64,000 nucleotides of DNA from Schizochytrium sp. CCTCC M209059 (taxonomy: Eukaryota; Sar; Bigyra; Thraustochytrida; Thraustochytriidae): positions 1-64,000 of the forward strand of contig KN805446.1 of NCBI GenBank assembly GCA_000818945.1, in the 5' to 3' direction. Each line of letters starts with the position of its first letter. Position 1 is the first letter of the stretch. The notes under the pieces were generated by a model, which did not search any database, was not told the origin of the DNA, and was given only the letters and a program-made list of their open reading frames with translations. This document shows positions 40,430 to 49,985 of the stretch, one piece after another. Made by a program: the position numbers and the translations under genes.

Positions 40430-42229
40430 TAGCTGCCTGGCTGCCGGTAGGCTTGCCCGCTCGCTCGCTTCGCCGCTCCTGTCCCGCCCGGCTGGACGCC
40501 TCGCTGCTGCTGCTGCTGCTCGCTGCTTGCTCGCTGCTTGCTTGCTCGCTCGCTTTGCTCTGTTTTGCTTGGCTTCGCTTTGCTCTGCTGTACTTCGCTT
40601 TGCTTGCCTCGCCCGCGGTTGTCACTAGCTAGGCCCAGGTCGCGGTCCTCGCTCCAATCGTTGTGGTTCTGCTGCTCGCCTCCGCTGCCGAGGTCTCTCC
40701 TCCCGCTCGACGTCTCCGGCCGGGCGGTACTGCCGCCGCGACGGCCGAGGCGCCACGCCCGCGTGCCTCCCCTTGAGCGCCGCGCCGATCCGGTGCCTGT
40801 TCGCGCCTTCCCTTGCCGAGAGGCGCCGTGCGGTGCGGCTCGTCCCGGCTTTCGTGGCTCCCGCGGCTGCGCTTCCCGGCGCCTTGCGCGCCTTGCGCGG
40901 CCTAAAACCGGTTAGGTTTGCGCCGTTCTGGTTAGGGTCGCGTGCCCGCGGCGCCGCGCCCGCGCCCCCGCGCGCCGCCGGGTCCGGTGCGGGCGGTTTT
41001 CCTTCTCAAGTAACGAGGGGAGCGTACGGGACCCGGAGCGAAGCTTCGACTTTTGGGGATTTTTTTTTCCGCGCGCCGACTTGCTGAACGGCGAAACGCG
41101 CCGTCGAGAGCGGTGCCGGCTCCAGCGACCCGCTCTTGCGAGGAGGTATAGCATAGCAACAAGGATGTGCAGACCAGGCTGCGGCGAGAAGGCGCGCGAC
41201 CATTGATTGGCTGGATTGCGGAACGGTTTCGCGGCGGCCTCCTGGGAGGGAAACCTGCGAGAGAACGAATAGCCAGCCCGCAGGCGTCTGCAGAAGATGT
41301 CGTCGTGGGGGAGAAATGGACGGCTCCGAGACACTGCGGCGAAGAGAGCGGGAAGAGAGCGACCCGGGGAGCAAGGGACAGAGGACGTCCACCTTGGCCG
41401 GCATGGCGAGGCGAGGCGAGGCGAGGCGGGTGGCCAGAGGCAGCAAGCGAGCCCGGAGGGGCGCCGATGGGTGGATGCGGGAAGGGGGGGCGATGCCGAG
41501 CGAGACACGCGAGGCCATGCGGGCAAGGGGCGGCCGGCTCGTGGCGCAGAGAGGAAATGTGCGCCTTGGATGTGTGTAGGGCCATGGTATAGTAGTTTAT
41601 GTGCGAGGAATTTCATCCTCATGCGCGGGCAAGAGAAAGAGCGAGACAATGTGCGCTGAGACCAGCCGAGGTAGTCAGTCGACTTGAGAGACAAAAGGCA
41701 CAGACCCGGGATCAAAGCCAATCAAGCCGCACGAGGTACCATGCGGTAGCTGACTCACGGGCTGAGCTGTCCCCTGTCGTGACGCACAACGCAAAACTAA
41801 TCAGCACATGTATACGCAACGCATTCACTTGCGTCCGTAGCAAAATGAGCAGCGAGTCAGCTCTGCCTAGACTCAAAGTTACTTGAGGTGAGAGAATACA
41901 TGCTCAGAACGATGTGATTGAAGAAAAGACGCGCGCAGCGGCGTAGCCTGTGACAGACGGCCTTGTGCGCAACGATAGTATTCTTGTACAAGAAGTGCTG
42001 GCAATAACTAGGTCGGAGCAGTCCTTGTCTGCCTTTTGCTAATAGCGAAGAGCCTCTTGTGCACTACGCTCTGGCCATTTTCACATCTCAAGAAACACCA
42101 TCTGTCCTTTCAAGCAACCTGCCTCGTGTACAGCTTGCATCGAACTCGCGTCGAACTCGGAATAAGAGAGACTCGTATGTACAATATTATTTGAAAGTAT
42201 ACAAATTCGCTTCGTGTGCGCCTAAGGAA
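40430..42229. other. long intergenic region upstream of the SLC25 gene
   Basis: About 1.8 kb, strongly GC-rich in its first two thirds. Several long open frames on both strands are GC artefacts (Arg/Pro/Ser-rich, no conserved pattern). It contains inverted CCTAA/TTAGG motifs at 40901-40937, (gaggc)n at about 41408-41428, and a more balanced segment (41600-42229) that downstream leads into the Cys-rich gene cluster. No gene supported. Confidence 0.5.
40901..40937. repeat. telomere-like inverted motif and shared 15-mer
   Basis: The segment has CCTAA...TTAGG arms around AACCGG. It is followed by GCCGTTCTGGTTAGG at 40922-40936, a 15-mer that recurs exactly at 47335-47349. Nearby, both loci also share GGCGGTTTTCC and GGTCCGGTGCG, in different order or spacing. 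Probably remnants of a dispersed element or a shared control region. Confidence 0.55.
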
Positions 42230-42943
42230 TTACGCCTGTCGCTTCCTGTAGCACACGGCTTTCGAAGATGCCTGATATGCGCCCATGTACTCCTTGTGCA
42301 GCTCGCAGCGCCCTTGACCGTCCTCAGGGTAAGCACCCTCCGGCATGTACATCGGGTCAATGTCCTGGAACTCGTAGTACTTGCACCAGTCATAGTCCGA
42401 GCATGCCTGGCGGCACTCGTACTCGGTGCACGGCTTCTTGGCGTTGCACTCTGTTTTGTACTCGCCGCTGCCGTACGGGTAGCCCCAGTGGTCGTACTCT
42501 TCGCGGCAAAAGCCATGACCGACGAGCTCGTATTCGTCTTCCGGCGCGGGATCGACAGGAGGCTTGACGTGGCACTTTTCCCAATCAGACGTCATGTACG
42601 CCTGGACGCACTCGTTGCCGTCTGCCTTCTTGTAGGCGCCGACGTAGTCGTGGTGGATCTCGCACTTCTCCTTGTGTGCGTTGTACTCGTAGCCGGTGCA
42701 TGCGGTGCCTTGCTCGTAGCAGAGATCGGCGCAGTCCGACTTGGTTGCAACGTGCTCGTAGAGCTCAAAGTCGCCCTTGCCGACGGGCTTGCCGTGCGCG
42801 TCGTACCTCTCGCGGCAAAAGCCATTGCCGAGTTTGCGAAAGGCGAGACATGTTGGCTGTGTGTGCTTGATGGTCTTGGTCTTGGCTTCTGTGGCGTTGG
42901 AAGCCTGGGCCGAGGCGCCGAGGACGGCCACACTTGCGCGCAT
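42230..42943 (-). CDS. two-domain Cys-rich secreted-type protein, copy A
   Basis: A 237-residue protein with two related Cys-rich domains. Each starts G(H/N)GFCRE.YD..G.P.G.G, is followed by paired Cys (CADLCYEQGTACTGYEY, CRQACSDYDWCKYYEF), and ends CEIHHDYVGAY or CELHKEYMGAY. The pattern is PAN/apple-like, as in extracellular adhesion modules, but assignment is tentative. Compared with the plus-strand paralogues, the N-terminus is short (MRASVAVLGASAQAS): several residues of the hydrophobic core of the signal peptide are missing, so secretion is uncertain. It is the minus-strand member of a divergent pair with copy B. Confidence 0.78.
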   Translation of the reverse strand: MRASVAVLGASAQASNATEAKTKTIKHTQPTCLAFRKLGNGFCRERYDAHGKPVGKGDFELYEHVATKSDCADLCYEQGTACTGYEYNAHKEKCEIHHDYVGAYKKADGNECVQAYMTSDWEKCHVKPPVDPAPEDEYELVGHGFCREEYDHWGYPYGSGEYKTECNAKKPCTEYECRQACSDYDWCKYYEFQDIDPMYMPEGAYPEDGQGRCELHKEYMGAYQASSKAVCYRKRQA

Positions 42944-43698
42944 CCTTTCTGTTCTGGGGATTCTTACTTGGAATTACTTGTGGTGTTGCTGAGGTTTGCT
43001 TTGGAGGGCTTGCTTTGAGGCTTGAGGTTTGCGTTTTGCTGATGCTTGTCAGCTTGCGATTTTCGAGGCCGATCAGCACCATTTTCCGCTAACTACGTTC
43101 TCTTTCTATCTCGACCATGTTCCAACTCGCAGAGCCGGACCCCAGCACACACCAGCTAGCTCTCATACTAGCACCCTCCTACTGGTCTACTAGATGGCGA
43201 TAGCCAGATAGCTCTGTCTTCCTTCCCCCTTTTTCGCATCGGGCGCTCCTTCGAGTTCATGTACGCAAGCAAAGGCCAAGGCGTTGGCCTCGCGTGCATC
43301 GTACAGCTCGACTCCGCCGTCCATGCACAGGCTGTGACACCACGTATACGCGCTCACGTCCAGCCAGCCAGCAGCTTTGATCTCATCACATCGGTCAGCG
43401 AAGTCATGCGTTGGTCACCAGTTACTCGACTCGCTCTCCCAGTCAATAAATAAAGAGGCAGACGAGCCAGTCGACGGTGTTGTGAAGTGAAGTGAAGTGG
43501 AGTGAAGTGGCACTTCTGGCATCGTGCGCGAGGGCTCCAAGGCCCGTCATGAGGCCAACAACAACCAGAACCAGAACCTTAAAGCAAACCTTAAAACAAA
43601 CCTCAAAGCAAATCTCAAGCCAAGAAACACAAAGCCAAACACCCCCAAAGCAAACCAAAGCCAAACACTCCCAAAGCAAAAGCAAAAGGAAAAGAAAG
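42944..43698. promoter_or_regulatory. divergent region of the Cys-rich gene pair A/B
   Basis: About 755 bp between the starts of copies A and B. It is almost the same sequence as 45691-46409 (for example the shared stretches around 43133-43260 and 45863-45990), so it belongs to the duplicated block. Each end carries CAAAGC/AAACC-type A-rich repeats leading into the start codons. Confidence 0.75.
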
Positions 43699-44466
43699 AT
43701 GGAGATGAACATGCGAGCCAGCATTCTTCTCGTCCTCGTCATGGCCGTTCTCGCCACCATGAGCGAGGCAGCCAGCCTGCGCTCCAAGGCCCAGACCACC
43801 TTGCAAGACTCCCGCAAGCTCACCTCGCACCCGCACAAGCCCATCTGTGTGGCCTTCAAGAAGCTCGGTGACGGCTTTTGCCGTGAGAAGGTCGACCACT
43901 ACGGCAACCCCGTCGGAACCGGAACCTTCAATCTCTACAAGCATATCGAGTCCAAGAGCGAGTGCGCCATGCTCTGCTTCGAAGATGAAGACTGCACCGG
44001 CTGGGAGTACGACAGCCGCAGCCATCGCAAGACGTGCGAGGTGCATCGTGGCGAAGTGGGCGCCTACAAGGCCAAGCATGGCGTCGAGTGCTACGAAGCG
44101 TACAAGACGGCAGACGAGAGCGAGTGCTTTACGCCTCCCCGGCCGGAGCCCGAGCCGACGTGCGAGTACAAGCTAGTGGGCAATGGCTACTGCCGTGAAG
44201 CCTACGATTACCACGGCAACCCGTATGGCTTGGGAGACTACAAGACGTACTGCAACAAGAACAAGCCGTGTGTGGAGGACAAGTGCCGCGAAGCCTGCAC
44301 GGGCTACGAGTGGTGCAAGTACTACGAGTTCAAGCCGATCAACCCTGACAACCTTCCGTGGGGCACTCACATTGAGGAGGGTGCGGGTCGCTGCGAGCTG
44401 TACCGCGGATACATTGGCGCGTACAAGCCGTCCTCCAAGGCAAAGTGCTGCGCGAAGAGCTGCTAG
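43699..44466 (+). CDS. two-domain Cys-rich secreted protein, copy B
   Basis: A 255-residue protein. The ATG at 43699 gives a convincing signal peptide (MEMNMRASILLVLVMAVLAT, cleavage likely after EAA). Then come two Cys-rich PAN/apple-like domains, about 50-150 and 160-255, joined by a Pro/Glu linker (PPRPEPEPT). Each domain has six or more Cys with the same order as copy A and the same GAY near the end. It is near-identical to copy D: I count five differing residues in 255. The longer frame from 43492 has only GTG and would hide the signal peptide. Probably an extracellular or cell-surface protein; ligand unknown. Confidence 0.83.
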   Translation: MEMNMRASILLVLVMAVLATMSEAASLRSKAQTTLQDSRKLTSHPHKPICVAFKKLGDGFCREKVDHYGNPVGTGTFNLYKHIESKSECAMLCFEDEDCTGWEYDSRSHRKTCEVHRGEVGAYKAKHGVECYEAYKTADESECFTPPRPEPEPTCEYKLVGNGYCREAYDYHGNPYGLGDYKTYCNKNKPCVEDKCREACTGYEWCKYYEFKPINPDNLPWGTHIEEGAGRCELYRGYIGAYKPSSKAKCCAKSC

Positions 44467-45150
44467 AGTAGATCCAAAAGGTCCATTGTACATAAAGAAA
44501 CTCGAAACATGTTTTATATCGCCACATTGATGTTCATGACCTTGGGAAAAGGTAATTCGAAGAGAAGGTCTTGAGGCCATCGTCCTTGACTCTGATATGA
44601 ATGAAAGAGTACGGGGCGTCTCATTCAGACCCAGTGCGGCTTGATGCATTGAAATCAGAAACTCGAATGAGGTTTTTCAAGCTCGCGTAAGAGTTTGTGA
44701 GCGATGAGTCAGATCAAAGCAAAAGCCCAACATGATGTCTGCGAACGAATGGTAGCTTCGCACGTCACAAACGCTCATGAATGCAGATGCTATTTACACA
44801 TCTTGAATCGTCTGTAAATGCCGACCTGCGTCGCGACTTACACTGCGGACAAGTATCTTTCAAAGACAAAGTTTGCACTTGGACGAATATCTTCCATGCC
44901 AAGAACAAACTGATCGCTTACTGCGAACAGCAAAGCAGCGACCTAACATGGAACATCATTGAGTCCAGAGGCCATGCAAGAGCTGATGTATCAATCTCCA
45001 ATACAACGCTCTTGATTGCAGGCAATGTCTCGCGGGCGTTCTTGTGTTGTTTTCGTGATCCGCCACCAAAAAAAATGGAAACAAAAGTTGAAATGTATGT
45101 ACATTGTTTGGTTCTTATCCGGAAAGTTACATTGATGCCTAATGTGAGCC
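44467..45150. other. unique spacer between the two copies of the duplicated block
   Basis: About 680 bp between the stop of copy B and the stop of fragment C. I find no similarity to the duplicated block and no supported gene. Base composition is more AT-rich than the flanks. Confidence 0.5.
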
Positions 45151-45690
45151 TCAGACCTGTCGCTTCCTGTAGCACACGGCTTTCGAAGATGCCTGGTATG
45201 CGCCCATGTACTCCTTGTGCAGCTCGCAGCGCCCTTGACCATCCTCAAGGTAAGCGCCCTCCGGCACGTACATCGGGTCAATGTCCTGGAACTCGTAGTA
45301 CTTGCACCAGTCATAGTCCGAGCATGCCTGGCGGCACTCGTACTCGATGCACGGCTTCTTGGCGTTGCACTCTGTTTTGTACTCGCCGCTGCCGTACGGG
45401 TAGCCCCAGTGGTCGTACTCTTCGCGGCAAAAGCCATGACCGACGAGCTCGTATTCGTCTTTGGGCGCAGGGTCGACAGGAGGCTTGACGTGACACTTTT
45501 CCCAATCAGACGTCATGTACGCCTGGACGCACTCGTTGCCGTCTGCCTTCTTGTAGGCGCCGACGTAGTCGTGGTGGATCTCGCACTTCTCCTTGTGTGC
45601 GTTGTACTCGTAGCCGGTGCATGCGGTGCCTTGCTCGTAGCAGAGATCGGCGCAGTCCGACTTGGTTGCAACGTGCTCGTAGAGCTCAAA
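45151..45690 (-). pseudogene. Cys-rich protein copy C, 5'-truncated
   Basis: The minus-strand partner in the second duplicated block. Domain 2 and most of domain 1 are preserved, with five changes in 121 residues against copy A in the second half. At about 45690, however, the sequence jumps from codons for FELYEHV directly to upstream flanking sequence (attcttacttggaatt). About 250 bp are lost relative to copy A, including the start codon, signal peptide and first Cys of domain 1. The frame is open farther upstream but without an ATG. The stop is TGA where copy A has TAA. Only an internal ATG at 45516 remains, which would give 121 residues with one domain. It is probably non-functional unless spliced to another exon. 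Confidence 0.72.
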
Positions 45691-46409
45691 ATTCTTACTT
45701 GGAATTACTACTTGTTGTTGCTGAGTTTTGCTTTGGAGGGCTTGCTTTGAGGCTTGTTGTTTGCGTTTTGCTGATGCTTGGCAGCTTGTGATTTTCGAGG
45801 CCGATGAACGCCACCCTCCGCTAACTACGTTCCCTTTCTATCTCAACTTTGTTCCAACTCGCAGAGCCGGACCCCAGCACACACCAGCTAGCTCTCATAC
45901 TAGCACCCTCCTACTGGTCTACTAGATGGCGATAGCCAGATAGCTCTGTCTTCCTTCCCCCTTTTTCGCATCGGGCGCTCCTTCGAGTTCATGTACGCAA
46001 GGACCAAGGCGTTGGCCTCGCATGCATCGTACAGCTCGGCTCCGCCGTCCATGCACAGGCTGTCACTCCACGTATACGCGCTCACGTCCAGCCAGCCAGC
46101 AGCTTTGATCTCATCACATCGGCCAGCGAAGTCATGCGTTGGTCACCAGTTACTCGACTCGCTCTCCCAGTCAACAAAGGAAGAGGCAGACGAGCCAGTC
46201 GATGGTGTTATGTTGTGAAGTGAAGTGAAGTGACACTTCTGGCATCGTGCGCGAGGGCTCGAAGGCCCGTCGTGAGGCCAACGACAACCAGAACCAGAAC
46301 CTCAAAGCAAACCTCAAAGCAAACCTCAAGCCAAGAAACACAAAGCCAAACACCCCCAAAGCAAACCAAAGCCAAACACTCCCAAAGCAAAAGCAAAAGC
46401 AAAAGAAAG
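45691..46409. promoter_or_regulatory. divergent region of the second Cys-rich block C/D
   Basis: Second copy of the A/B divergent region. Small indels separate the two (for example at about 45996 against 43271). It still runs straight into an intact copy D on the plus side. Confidence 0.7.
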
Positions 46410-47177
46410 ATGGAGATGAACATGCGAGCCAGCGTTCTTCTCGTCCTCGTCATGGCCGTTCTCGCCACCATGAGCGAGGCGGCCAGCCTGCGATCCAAGG
46501 CCCAGACCACCTTGCAAGACTCCCGCAAGCTCACCTCGCATCCGCACGAGCCCATCTGTTTGGCCTTCAAGAAGCTCGGTGACGGCTTTTGCCGTGAAAA
46601 GGTCGACCACTACGGCAACCCTGTTGGAACCGGAACCTTCAACCTTTACAAGCATATCGAGTCCAAGAGCGAGTGCGCCATGCTCTGCTTCGAAGATGAA
46701 GACTGCACCGGCTGGGAGTACGACAGCCGTAGCCATCGCAAAACGTGCGAGGTGCATCGCGGCGAAGTGGGCGCCTACAAGGCCAAGCATGGCGTCGAGT
46801 GTTACGAAGCGTACAAGACGGCAGACGAGAGCGAGTGCTTTACGCCTCCCCGGCCGGAGCCCGAGCCGACGTGCGAGTACAAGCTTGTGGGCAATGGCTA
46901 CTGCCGTGAAGCCTACGATTACCACGGCAACCCGTATGGCTTGGGAGACTACAAGACGTACTGCAACAAGAACAAGCCGTGTGTGGAGGACAAGTGCCGC
47001 GAAGCCTGCACGGGCTACGAGTGGTGCAAGTACTACGAGTTCAAGCCGATCAACCCTGACAACCTTCCGTGGGGCACTCACATTGAGGAGGGTGCGGGTC
47101 GCTGCGAGCTGTACCGCGGATACATTGGCGCGTACAAGCCGTCCTCCAAGGCAAAGTGCTACGCGAAGAACTGCTAG
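46410..47177 (+). CDS. two-domain Cys-rich secreted protein, copy D
   Basis: A 255-residue protein, near-identical to copy B. The visible changes are Ile9 to Val in the signal peptide, Lys to Glu and Val to Leu just before domain 1 (HPHEPICLAF), and the last residues (KCYAKNC against KCCAKSC). The signal peptide, both PAN/apple-like domains and the Pro/Glu linker are intact. The pair is the product of the block duplication described in the findings. ATG at 46410. Nucleotide similarity to copy B ends within a few bases after the stop codon. Confidence 0.83.
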   Translation: MEMNMRASVLLVLVMAVLATMSEAASLRSKAQTTLQDSRKLTSHPHEPICLAFKKLGDGFCREKVDHYGNPVGTGTFNLYKHIESKSECAMLCFEDEDCTGWEYDSRSHRKTCEVHRGEVGAYKAKHGVECYEAYKTADESECFTPPRPEPEPTCEYKLVGNGYCREAYDYHGNPYGLGDYKTYCNKNKPCVEDKCREACTGYEWCKYYEFKPINPDNLPWGTHIEEGAGRCELYRGYIGAYKPSSKAKCYAKNC

Positions 47178-47678
47178 AGTAGTCGTCGGACACGAATTGT
47201 ATACATAGATAAACCAACAACCAAGCTCCATCCTGCTCATCTCTTTCCCTTTCTCGCACCGTCGCGAGCCCCAGTTTCCCAGACCCCCAATCTCAAGACC
47301 TCAATTCCACGGACCCCAATTTTCCCTAACCCTAGCCGTTCTGGTTAGGTTCTCCGAATTTTCCCGAGGCGGTTTTCCCCTACCAGACCCCAGGCCACAA
47401 ACCGCCCCCTGCAGAGACACGTCCCACGGGGTCCGGTGCGCGCANNNNNNNNNNNNNNNNNNNNNNNNNNNNNNNNNNNNNNNNNNNNNNNNNNNNNNNN
47501 NNNNNNNNNNNNNNNNNNNNNNNNNNNNNNNNNNNNNNNNNNNNNNNNNNNNNNNNNNNNNNNNNNNNNNNNNNNNNNNNNNNNNNNNNNNNNNNNNNNN
47601 NNNNNNNNNNNNNNNNNNNGCTTTCGCCGGAGGTTTTTTCCCAAGGGGGGGGGGGGGAGGCGGGAGGAGGGGGGGAAG
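47178..47678. other. intergenic region with 175-N gap and telomere-like motif
   Basis: The region upstream of the telobox-Myb gene. It contains CCCTAACCCTA at 47324-47334 immediately followed by the 15-mer shared with 40922-40936, then an assembly gap (47445-47619) and G-rich sequence (about 47645-47675) just before the ATG. Coding frames that cross the Ns are not meaningful. Confidence 0.6.
47324..47349. repeat. telomere-like CCCTAACCCTA with shared 15-mer
   Basis: Two telomere-type CCCTAA units in tandem, then GCCGTTCTGGTTAGG, giving CCTAA/TTAGG arms in inverted orientation. The gap 95 bp downstream hides how far the element extends. Confidence 0.55.
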
Positions 47679-48365
47679 ATGGCGGCGGGAAAGGGCAAGA
47701 AGCAGCGCGGCGCGATGAAGAAGTACTTGGAGACGATGCTGGAGATAGGGCGCGAGGATAAAGGCGCGAGGGAGAGCATCGCGAATAAAAGCGAGGCAGA
47801 GACCATTGACGCGCTGATGCTCGAAATGGCCGCGGCGAGGTGGCAGCTCGACATGCTCAAGGTGCTGCCGCAGACCATGTCGTCCAAGCAGGTCAATGAC
47901 TGCATGAACGAGAGCTCGCGCGTGAAAATCTTCGTCACCTTTTCTCACATCAGAAAGTGCGCACGTGACCCCGACATGCTCGTTGAAATGCTCGAAGATT
48001 TCAAAGAGACTGTTCAGAGCCTTGCGCTTCCGGACGACGTCTCGCTGATGCGCGACGTCGTCATCAAAGAGTACGAGATTCAAGCCGTACTGGCCCGCTT
48101 TGCCGGCGAGGTTCCTGTGGTCGTGCAAAAGGCTGCCATGCGCGCCCATGGCGATAATGATGGCGATAGCGACAACGAAGAGAACATGGCGGACGACAGC
48201 GACGACAGCGTTGACGAAGTTAAGGCCGCCAAGACCAAGGCAGCCAAGGCGAAAGCAGGCAAGACCTCTCGAAGCAAGTCGCGGCGCGATGACAACGACG
48301 ACGACGACGACGACGATAGCGATTATGACGATGGCAGTGACGAAAACGGCGCTGATGATAATGAC

Positions 48366-48397
<32 letters not shown>

Positions 48398-49985
48398 CCT
48401 TCCCGCGTCAAAGCCGCCCGTCACCAAGGCTTCGCTTCGAGCCCTTCGCGAAGCCATCGACACGATTCTTAGGCCTCCCGAAGATGACAGTGTCGAGACA
48501 GAAAATGACCCAGAACTCGCCGAGACCTCGCCCGCCGCGGCCGCCTTCAAAATGGCGCGGGAGGCGCTTGAGAACGTCTACAGAGCCTTCAAGGCCGCGC
48601 AAAAGACCTCGCGCTCTCGCTCAAATCAAAAGAACCACGAAAAGGCAGTGCGAGAGGCGCAAAATATCTTTGCCGAATTCGAGGCTTCGCACCGCTGGGA
48701 CCACTTTATTGCCCTCCTCGAAGAATTTATGCGCTACTGCCAAACCTTTGCCATCCCCAGCACACCACGGCTCCTGCGCCTGCTCCGCAACGGATCGTAT
48801 CAATCCCATGCACCTTCCGACGAGAATCTCGTGGGAGATCAAGGTGTCGTTGGCGACGTGGCGGATCCCTTCGAGGACGGCCCAGCGACGCCCCAGGATC
48901 AAGTGAAAAAGCCCAATGCCGCCGGGCAATCATCGCCTCCCCCGCTGCCCCGTAGTGCGGCCCCTGCGCCTCGTGCTCACGCGTCCGTCTCTGAGATGAC
49001 CTCGGGCGGTTTCCGTCCGTCCACACTTTTGCGCCAAATGAAGCTCGACTTTCTGCGTCGCGGGAATCATTCCGAAGCTGACTGGGCCGAAATTTGCGAA
49101 ATGACCCCGATCCAGGCGCGCGAAAAGGTCACCGACTTTGTGCAGAGCGCCGTCGCTGCAAACTCGCACGCCTCCATGCAGGACCATGCGGGTTCTCGCG
49201 GCTCGTACATGCCTCTCACACAGTCTCAAGACCACCATGACGATGTGACCGCCCACCATGCCCACCAACATTCCATGGACGTAGACGGCATGCAACAGCT
49301 CACACAGGGCCCTGCCAGCGACGACGAAGTCCTGAGCCAACATCTGAAGCACCACCAGCAGCACATTGCGGGCCATGTCGACCATGTTGATCATGTTCCC
49401 GACCATGACGATGACGACGAGGATGATGACGACGGACACACCGTTGTCGATGACGCCAAGCGTCTCCGCCAGCAGTCGAGGCACAGGCGCGCCAAAGTCA
49501 GAGATCCAATCGAGGTATTGATGCTCGGGGGCAAGCCTGGACAGACCATTGATGTCTCCCCGGGCAGCACGACTCTCGGCGTTCGCCCGCGCACGGCGCC
49601 AAAGCGCAAGCTGATGTACGACTCCAACGCCGAAAACGACTCGCCATTTGCGTCGCAGTTTGACGACGAAGCAAACCGTCGCGCGTCGTTCTCGCAGGTT
49701 GCCGCCGCGAGGACCGAGGAACTCTTCGAAAAGGCACTTGCGCGCAAACGCCGCAAGCCCATTCCCTGGTCTGCAAAGGAAAACGAGGTCCTTGCAGAGG
49801 GTGTTCGTGTCCATGGCTCGGGCAACTGGGCCGCCATTCTCAGAGAAGATCGGGAGAGCGCCGACCCTGTGTTTCACAAATCAAGAACCAGTGTATCCCT
49901 TAAAGATCGAGCTCGCAACATTATGCTAAAAAAGCAGCGTGAGAAGAAGGCACAGGAAGAGGCTGGTGCTCACGCAGACCAGTAA
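47679..49985 (+). CDS. telobox Myb (TRF-like) protein
   Basis: A 768-residue protein. The C-terminal 60 residues (about 690-748) are a single Myb/SANT domain: PWSAKENEVLAEGVRVHGSGNW, then an insertion, then RTSVSLKDRARNIML. The SLKDRARN ending corresponds to the VDLKDKWRN telobox of telomere-repeat-binding factors. The N-terminal about 140 residues are helical and could be a TRFH-like dimerisation domain, but I cannot confirm that. Long Asp/Glu runs (about 48290-48400), Lys-rich segments and a His-rich patch (about 49220-49410) lie between. ATG at 47679, immediately after the gap. A double-strand telomere-binding role is inferred from the Myb type. Confidence 0.78.

Noticed and set aside
40912..41721. 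269-codon minus-strand and 141-codon plus-strand frames upstream of the SLC25 gene
   Set aside because: GC-rich Arg/Pro/Ser translations without domain pattern; several overlapping frames are open together, as expected by chance.
45900..46085. 61-codon minus-strand frame (SDSLCMDGGAELYDACEAN) inside the C/D promoter
   Set aside because: The matching segment of the A/B copy has small indels that break the frame, so it is not under coding constraint.
47436..47678. Extension of the telobox-Myb frame through the N gap
   Set aside because: The Ns cannot support a reading frame; the ATG at 47679 is the first start in real sequence.
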